Below are positions 4,302-5,960 of a DNA stretch of 5,960 nt, piece by piece. The notes below the pieces were generated by a model. The model was not told the DNA's origin. It worked only from the letters and a program-made list of their open reading frames with translations, and searched no databases. Each line of letters begins with the position of its first letter. Within the stretch, counting starts at the first letter, position 1. The position numbers and the translations under genes were made by a program. Origin of the DNA: Bacteroidota bacterium (GTDB taxonomy: Bacteria; Bacteroidota; Bacteroidia; Bacteroidales; B39-G9); contig JAUVJB010000193.1 in assembly GCA_030592465.1 (NCBI GenBank), positions 1 to 5,960 on the forward strand. Reading direction: 5' to 3'.

Positions 4302-5960
4302 TTATTTATTTTTTTCGCTTGTTGTCAATTTTTTCTTCTTTTTAATATTAATTTTAATTTTTTGATTTTTTTTATCAAGACCAACATTAATTGTATCGCC
4401 TTCAACTATTGAAGCCTTTAAAATAACTTCAGCCATTTCATCTTCAATATATTTTTGAATAGCTCTTTTTAAAGGTCTTGCACCAAACTTAATATCATAA
4501 CCTTTTTCAACAATATAATCTTTTGCAGCAGGCGATATCTTTAATGCATATTCTAATTTTTCAACCCTTTCATATAATCCTCTTAACTCAATATCAATAA
4601 TTATATGAATATCATCGCGCGTAAGAGTATTAAATGTAACAACATCATCAACACGATTTAAAAATTCAGGAGCAAAAGTCTTTTTTAATGCTTTTTGAAT
4701 AACTTGTTTTGCATAATCATTAGTCGTTTGTGCGTTTGTTTTAGTCGAAAATCCAACAGAACTACCAAAATCTTTTAATTGACGAGTCCCAATATTTGAT
4801 GTCATGATAATTATAGTATTGCGAAAATCAATTCTTCTGCCTAAGCTATCAGTTAATTGACCTTCGTCAAGCACTTGAAGAAGTAAGTTGAAAATATCGG
4901 GATGAGCTTTTTCAATTTCGTCTAATAATACAACAGAATAAGGTTTCCGACGGACTTTTTCAGTTAATTGTCCCCCTTCTTCATAACCAACATATCCCGG
5001 AGGTGCACCAACTAAACGCGAAACAGAAAATTTTTCCATATATTCACTCATATCGATTCTAATAAGTGCATCTTTGCTATCAAATAAATATTGAGATAAA
5101 ATTTTGGCTAACTGAGTTTTTCCGACACCGGTAGGTCCAAGAAAAATAAAAGAACCTATTGGTTTATTTGGGTCTTTTAATCCTGCACGATTACGTTGAA
5201 TTGATCTGACAATTTTTTTTATAGCTTCATCTTGACCAATTACACTGTTTCTTATTTCATTAAACATGTTTAACAAACGATTCCCCTCTGATTGAGCAAT
5301 ACGTTGCACAGGAACACCGGTCATCATTGCAACGACTTCTGCAACATTATCTTCTGAAACTATTTCACGATGTTTAATTAATTCATTTTCCCATTTATCT
5401 TTTTCTTTCTCAAGAGCATCTATGAGTTGTCGCTCATTATCTCTTAAATTTGCAGCTGTTTCAAAATTTTGGCTTTTTACTGCCTTGATTTTTTTTGCTT
5501 TTACTTCTTCAATTTGTTTTTCAAACGTTAAAATTTTGTCAGGCACATGAATGTTTAAGATATGAACACGTGCACCGGCTTCATCAAGAGCATCAATAGC
5601 TTTGTCCGGCAAATGCCTGTCACTTATGTATCTCTCGGTTAGATGAACACATGCATTTATTGCATCATCAGAATATAAAACATTATGATGTTCTTCATAT
5701 CTTTCTTTAATATTATTAAGTATCTCAATTGTTTCATCCTGTGTAGTTGGTTCTACAATAACTTTTTGGAATCTACGTTCTAAAGCACCGTCTTTTTCAA
5801 TATATTGACGGTATTCATCTAAAGTGGTAGCACCAATACATTGAATTTCACCACGAGCTAAAGCAGGTTTAAGCATATTTGCAGCGTCTAACGAACCTGT
5901 AGCTCCACCGGCACCAACTATTGTGTGTATTTCGTCAATAAATAAAATAATATTTGTTGC
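4302..5960 (-). CDS. clpC: ATP-dependent Clp protease ATP-binding subunit ClpC, 5'-truncated by window end (552 aa visible)
   Basis: This is a two-ring AAA+ unfoldase of the ClpA/B/C family, acting in the cytoplasm to unfold proteins, normally feeding ClpP. The reading frame stays open to position 5960, so the internal ATG at 5876 is not the start; the N-domain and first Walker A are outside. Visible residues, numbered from the window edge: first Walker B IILFIDEIH (4-12), pore-side GGATGSLDA (18-26), arginines in LERRFQ (60-65); UVR-like middle motif (about 151-179, QNFETAANLRDNE), which marks ClpC rather than ClpB; second Walker A GPTGVGKT (275-282), pore loop GYVG (322-325), Walker B VVLLDE (343-348), sensor TSN (387-389), FLNRVD with arginine finger (433-438) and sensor-2 GARPLKRAI (493-501). 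VGF (402-404) fits the ClpP-docking loop. The C-terminus is a Lys-rich tail (KKKKK, 540-544). A terminator follows at once. Confidence 0.96.
   Translation of the reverse strand, partial: ATNIILFIDEIHTIVGAGGATGSLDAANMLKPALARGEIQCIGATTLDEYRQYIEKDGALERRFQKVIVEPTTQDETIEILNNIKERYEEHHNVLYSDDAINACVHLTERYISDRHLPDKAIDALDEAGARVHILNIHVPDKILTFEKQIEEVKAKKIKAVKSQNFETAANLRDNERQLIDALEKEKDKWENELIKHREIVSEDNVAEVVAMMTGVPVQRIAQSEGNRLLNMFNEIRNSVIGQDEAIKKIVRSIQRNRAGLKDPNKPIGSFIFLGPTGVGKTQLAKILSQYLFDSKDALIRIDMSEYMEKFSVSRLVGAPPGYVGYEEGGQLTEKVRRKPYSVVLLDEIEKAHPDIFNLLLQVLDEGQLTDSLGRRIDFRNTIIIMTSNIGTRQLKDFGSSVGFSTKTNAQTTNDYAKQVIQKALKKTFAPEFLNRVDDVVTFNTLTRDDIHIIIDIELRGLYERVEKLEYALKISPAAKDYIVEKGYDIKFGARPLKRAIQKYIEDEMAEVILKASIVEGDTINVGLDKKNQKIKINIKKKKKLTTSEKNK

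Overview
The window reads as an AT-rich Bacteroidetes chromosome segment, probably Bacteroidales-like. This rests on short AT-only intergenic DNA, no Shine-Dalgarno sequences ahead of the starts, Lys/Asn/Ile-rich proteins, secreted proteins whose signal peptides end in AQ/SQ, and a ClpC-type AAA+ chaperone of the kind found in this phylum. This is inference from style; no rRNA or other marker gene is present.

Layout: (1) 20-532, minus: small secreted TPR protein. (2) 533-664: divergent AT-only spacer with a perfect 17-nt palindrome (555-571) and a second small hairpin (587-605). (3) 665-2296, plus: large secreted protein with an N-terminal beta-rich domain, a ~290-residue Ala/Lys/Glu coiled coil made of recently duplicated units, and a compact C-terminal domain with a WGGIFYF motif. 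It has no ATG in its first 274 codons. (4) 2297-2512: convergent spacer filled by consecutive hairpins, which run into the last codons of the next gene. (5) 2513-3064, minus: RNA 2',3'-cyclic phosphodiesterase (thpR/ligT family). (6) 3065-3297: divergent spacer with a GC-richer structured element made of two overlapping, mutually exclusive hairpins. (7) 3298-4050, plus: secreted helical/TPR-like protein of unknown role. (8) 4051-4301: convergent spacer with a palindrome-rich, GC-richer element and a strong terminator hairpin. (9) 4302-5960, minus: clpC, cut by the window end, carrying the UVR motif of ClpC proteins and a VGF loop that suggests it works with ClpP.

All five genes alternate in strand, so no operon is visible and each is probably transcribed alone. 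Functionally they are a mix: three exported proteins likely to act in the periplasm or envelope, one RNA-processing housekeeping enzyme and one cytoplasmic protein-quality-control chaperone. I do not see a defence system, mobile element or biosynthetic cluster. The least explained parts are three intergenic elements, each GC-richer and palindrome-rich against an AT-rich background, and the repeat-built coiled-coil protein with its unclear start.
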